Shown in pieces: positions 55,194 to 59,108 of a DNA stretch of 59,108 nt (positions are counted from its first letter, which is position 1; every line of letters starts with the position of its first letter). Under the pieces are notes generated by a model that was given only the letters and a program-made list of their open reading frames with translations, was not told the origin of the DNA and searched no databases. This DNA is from Acanthaster planci (lineage: Eukaryota; Echinodermata; Asteroidea; Valvatida; Acanthasteridae). The stretch spans positions 232,844 through 291,951 of the forward strand of contig NW_019091370.1 in assembly GCF_001949145.1 (NCBI RefSeq), read 5' to 3'. A program made the translations under genes and the position numbers.

Positions 55194-57996
55194 ATACATG
55201 TAAATTCACCTTAAGATGCTGATAGCAGAAGGAATCTTTACCAATTTTCTTTGCCACTAGGCTCATAAAGAACAGTGGCAATTACATGTATATATCAGAT
55301 ACATGATAATTTCTGCCATCTTGCTTGACATCCATGCCTCAGTAAAAAAAAACTGACTGAAGTTATCAGTAACTTACAACCAAAAGAACTACAAAAGAAC
55401 TACAACCAGATCCTACAAATGGGTCTTGAGGTAATTTTCCAGTAATTTTATTCTAGTGTGGACCAGAAAGAGTACGCTTAGCTCCTTTCTTTGATGTTTC
55501 ACTTGGTCAATCATCCTGATGATATTGGACATTATTTGGGTGAAAAATATTCCGGGTTTCTGGAGGTTTACGTTGTGAATTCTTCTTTTTAAAGCCTTTA
55601 TTTCAAAACTGGCCTTGGCGACTTTTGATTCATTTTTCTAGGCTGGGTAGCATTATTTTGCCAAATATGATTTGAAATAACTTAATGAAATTTGAAGTAG
55701 TTTTTAGGAATATACTCTTCCAACAAAACAGTGTAAGTTGATAACTTAAAAGGTGTAAACAAGCAAGATGAAGTTAAGAATTTGGAGAATACATGTAATT
55801 TGAGTTGAAAATATTGAGAAGATTTTGCTACAGCCCCTCGGACGTGTTTTACAGTTCTTACTCACGTAATCCCTTTGATCTGCAGGCAGTTTCAGGCGCT
55901 TTTTCTTTTTTTGCATTTGTTACATTTTCTCCCAAAGTTGGCCAACCATCAATTCGAGTGAAGACATTTTCCATGTCATCTGTCTCGCAGGAATAACAAT
56001 ATACGTGTAATGCTATTAGACATGCATTAGTCTCTCAAAACGCAATTTTGATGAATTCACCCATTGTAGTTTTACATGAGACTTTATGCCCCAGTTGCCT
56101 GTCACTGCACAGTGGCACCATTTACTGAAATAAAAGACTTATGGAAGCTTTACGAGAGAGAAATTGTTCAAGAAATTGTGATCAAGTACATTTATGTATT
56201 TGGACTTTTAACACTGACGTTTGGTCACATGGTTTTATGTGTGGGCTCTGCCAAGAATGTAGCATACCTTTTCTTCCGGTTCATTGTAACAACTGATTTG
56301 CCCAAACAAAACTGTACAAATTTCGCAAAACCCTTTTTCGCCCTACCAAAGCCATGTAGTAGTAAGTCTTTTGGTGTTATTCTTTGCCAAGTTTAATCCA
56401 TGGCATATTTCTGTTACATTTTCGAACAAAATGTCATAATGTTGAAAATGCTTAACATTGATAAATATTTTCAGTACATGTAGCTAGATATGTAGATTAA
56501 TTCCGTTTTCTCATGTGTCCTTTTAATAATTCATTTAACGTGCCTTTTAACTTCATAAGGTTGTCAAAGTGAAATAGTTGTGTGTTTATTTTCTTTTTGC
56601 CAATTAAATGTATTTAAACATTTCAAGCTGCTATTTTGGGAAACGTTTGATGTTTTGTTCACTGTTCAAAGCTGTGTCTCAGAAGTCAGTGACTTTATAT
56701 TTGATGGTTAAGTTTGTCCCTGTCATTTATTCTTTGAACTGTCTATTAGTAGTCTGGTTCCCACCCAAATGAAAATGACAGTATTACGGTCTGAACTCAG
56801 TAATTTTTATATGCAGTAACAATGCCAATCGTTGAAGATGTATGGTTTAAATTCTTAATACATAACCACGGCATGATTGTGTAAAGTGGTGTTTTCTTCT
56901 CTTGCGGAACTTTTACGTACGGAGCAAAAACTATGATGTCAACAGCTACGTGTATTTATATGCGCAATGTTAAGTGGTCAGGACATGATAACGCCTGGTA
57001 GATGCTCTTGCTGTTACAGAAGGTTTACGTCCATGCAGCATTTTGGTATTTTTATCAGGGCTGTCCGCTTCCTGGAATTTTTTTTAGAAATACGTGTTAA
57101 ACTCTAACAGAAAGACCAGTGACCAGTCTATGTGAAGATATACGTTTAGCATTATATGTAATAAATATTCATGAGGTTTTGTCATGGCGTGTTGTGCATT
57201 AGTGAGCAGTGGTTTTTACACATCGTCTCATTTCCCAGTCAAATGACTTCAGATAATTGTAATGGCACAGTATCGTATTTATGCAGATTTTCTCAGGCAA
57301 GTAAATCATTTAACTGAACGTTCAATTATTTTGTATACATATATGTATTAGATATTTCAATCTTCTATGCAAAGTACTTTTATAGCACATTAATGTAGCG
57401 AAATATGAGCAGGTTGCTGTGGGTGTTAAATAGGCAAAAACCATGCTTCAAAGTTCACATCCAGTGTAGCCCGAAGTTGAAACCACACATTTTTTCATAT
57501 TTCCAAGAATTTTGTTACTGTTCAGTGTTTTAAATCACAGATTGCATACAGTTAGTACTCGTGTAGATGCTTGTAAATCAAGGGGTCTGCCCGTAGACTA
57601 CGCAACTACTTATTTTATCCTGCCCTATGTATTTTGTACGCGAAGTTGCAAAATATATTTCATACTGTTTGAGTATTTCATTGGTAGTAAACGATGTTGA
57701 CAGTTGAATTAGTTTGTAAGAAATACATGTACATGTACATGTCTATGAACTTTTAGCACTTAAGCGAAATGTAGTCGTGAGAAATCTTCATTGATTAAGC
57801 GTGTGCAATGAATATGAAATGATCAAGTCGCTTTCGACCTTCATCATTGACGCCGCCATTAAGACCATTTAAAGACGAGTAAGCATATCAAAATATCAAA
57901 AGGGTCAATGGTAGCACTGCACGTGCTGCAAGGACAAAACAAATTACGCGCCACTTCTGGGCTATAAGGAGTGCTGGGATTTTCATTTGCAAAGGG
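55194..57996 (+). other. 3' flank of the large zinc-finger gene, no gene seen
   Basis: AT-rich and largely without repeats, consistent with a long 3' UTR followed by intergenic DNA. The 106-codon frame at 56076-56396 has a hydrophobic middle but no start context, splice partner or domain. AATAAA-like words occur near 57168, but I could not choose a polyadenylation site. Confidence 0.45.
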
Positions 57997-58282
57997 CAGG
58001 GTTCCTGCGGCCTGGAAAAGTCACGGAAGTTTGTTTTCCCTTGTTCAGGCCTGGAAAAGTCATGGAATTTTGTAAATATGACTAAAATCATGGAATTATG
58101 ACATAGAAGTCATAAAACACTCTGTGGTTTCTAGAAATAAGCGCATAAAATCTGTAATTGTATTTGCTACCTAAAAGCCTAGGGCGAATAGTCCAAGAAA
58201 TTGCGTTTTTCGGTCATAAAATTTCATAATTTGGTAATAGGAAGTCATGGAATTTAATCGTCCTTTAGATGCAGGAACCCTG
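57997..58282. mobile_element. hAT-like MITE, 286 bp
   Basis: Starts CAGGGTTCCTGC (57997-58008) and ends with its exact reverse complement GCAGGAACCCTG (58271-58282). The inside contains GCCTGGAAAAGTCA twice and TCATGGAATTT-type words several times, the wording of a widespread animal hAT-type non-autonomous family (CAGGGTTCC, CTGGAAAAGTCATGGAA). AAAGG flanks both sides (57991-57995 and 58283-58287), offset by one base on the left, but a clean 8-bp target duplication is not visible. Confidence 0.75.
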
Positions 58283-58400
58283 AAAGGATTGTGGTACCGC
58301 GCATGCGTGTCCGTAGCACTTCCGCACTTTCAACGTGGCCGCCATGAGACGGAAACTACCATCATCGGAGACTTAAATTTCGATAATTTTCGTGATTGTT
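58283..58400 (+). promoter_or_regulatory. possible promoter of a gene running off the window
   Basis: The DNA turns CpG-richer (TACCGCGCATGCG, CTTCCGCACTTTC) and contains GGCCGCCATGAGACGG at about 58337-58352, which resembles a YY1-type initiator element and also a Kozak-like ATG whose frame closes after ten codons. Speculative. Confidence 0.25.
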
Positions 58401-58780
58401 CTGATATTCCAATAACGAAAGTCTGGATACGTCTTTACATCCCCAAAACGTCTCTTTTTACAATAAAACAGAATTACATATGTACTAACAACACAAATTC
58501 TCCCAAAAAACCCAAAAAACTGAAAGAATGTAGCTGGTCCAGAGGAAAATTTAAAAAACACAAAAAATGGGAAGATTCGTTGTCCTTCCTGTCACTGGCC
58601 ACAAGTGGCCAGGCATGAAACCTTGCAACGTTGTCAAATGCATTCCTGCGGCATGTTTCCTCCTTCTTTTAACCATAGGAACCACTAGGATTGCAACTTA
58701 TGATACAAATATTGCAGCTCATATTTGGGCTGTATTTGTTCTCTACCGCCGAAATCGCAAAATGTCATAACTGACTTTAG

Positions 58781-59078
58781 AAACGTCCGACGTTTGCCAA
58801 ATAACCACCGCCGATACGGAATTTTCGAGCGCATCTGCGGGGATAACTCGCTGGCTCCTGAGGACTACCGAAGAGAACTGCTCATCCTCTTCGTGCATCT
58901 CTTCCACCGTTATTTACTCCAGTATGCCGCGGAGAAACGCGGCGAGTCTGTGGGTTACCAGCTACCGGTACCCGGCGGTGGCGATTACTGTGCACAAAGA
59001 ATGTCTAGGGTCTTCAACACTGGGGCTGGTAACCGCGCTTTGTCTATGGAGCCGACCAGAGCGGATTACGATCTTTAG
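58781..59078 (+). CDS. candidate terminal coding exon, unknown protein
   Basis: A GC- and CpG-richer open stretch after a plausible acceptor (branch-like TAACTGA and TTTAG at 58776-58780). It reads NVRRLPNNHRRYGIFERICG, then an amphipathic stretch RRELLILFVHLFHRYLLQYA, then GYQLPVPGGGDYCAQRMSRV, and stops at 59076-59078. The open frame extends back to about 58700 without an ATG, so either there is an upstream exon or it is not a gene. I recognise no family. Composition differs from the non-coding DNA around it, which is the main support. Confidence 0.35.
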
Positions 59079-59108
59079 GGTCTCTGTTCTAGGGCGCACC
59101 ACTACAAA

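Noticed and set aside
58567-58770. 67-codon frame with two hydrophobic stretches, possible small membrane protein
   Set aside because: No splice or family support, and it overlaps the presumed 5' side of a candidate exon in another frame; chance remains likelier.
58725-59078. 117-codon protein starting MGCICS with a myristoylation-like N-terminus
   Set aside because: The first codon is TTG, not ATG, so the apparent Met-Gly-Cys start is false; only the later part is kept as a candidate exon.

Overview
The window reads as nuclear DNA of a marine invertebrate animal. It is AT-rich, with exon/intron genes that use GT-AG splice sites, long repeat-filled intergenic DNA and one assembly gap. The two genes I can name are orthologues of vertebrate genes (AMFR/gp78 and ZNF236) and match them domain by domain, which fits an invertebrate deuterostome. 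The dense scatter of the self-complementary word TACATGTA makes me favour an echinoderm (sea star or sea urchin) over amphioxus, but that is inference.

Layout. 1-9365 (+): most of AMFR/gp78, the ER-membrane RING-H2 ubiquitin ligase, in 13 exons; its first exon or exons lie before the window. 9366-16018: AMFR 3' flank, a 45-bp minisatellite running into a 561-bp run of N, a decayed Tc1/mariner copy and a foldback. 16019-26718 (-): a complete ZNF236 orthologue, 8 exons, about 1847 residues and 30 C2H2 fingers, carrying one apparent single-base frame break near 19915. 26719-47546: about 20.8 kb with no gene I can support, holding several transposon-like repeats, among them a long inverted-repeat element, a candidate 2.6-kb element with another repeat nested in it, and two copies of a GATC-rich repeat. 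47547-55193 (+): one very large open exon for a 2548-residue C2H2 protein I cannot assign to a family. 55194-59108: 3' flank, a hAT-like MITE, then a GC-richer patch that may hold an exon of another gene.

AMFR and ZNF236 are tail to tail; ZNF236 and the large zinc-finger gene are divergent and about 20.8 kb apart. AMFR acts in ER-associated degradation, while the other two are probably nuclear DNA- or RNA-binding regulators, and nothing suggests the three work in one pathway. The most useful second looks are the unassigned 2548-residue protein, the A-B-B-A finger cassettes and the frame break in ZNF236, and the well-bounded transposon remnants (TTAA-flanked piggyBac-like, TA-flanked Tc1, hAT-like, non-LTR reverse transcriptase, and a candidate element with ATGT duplication).
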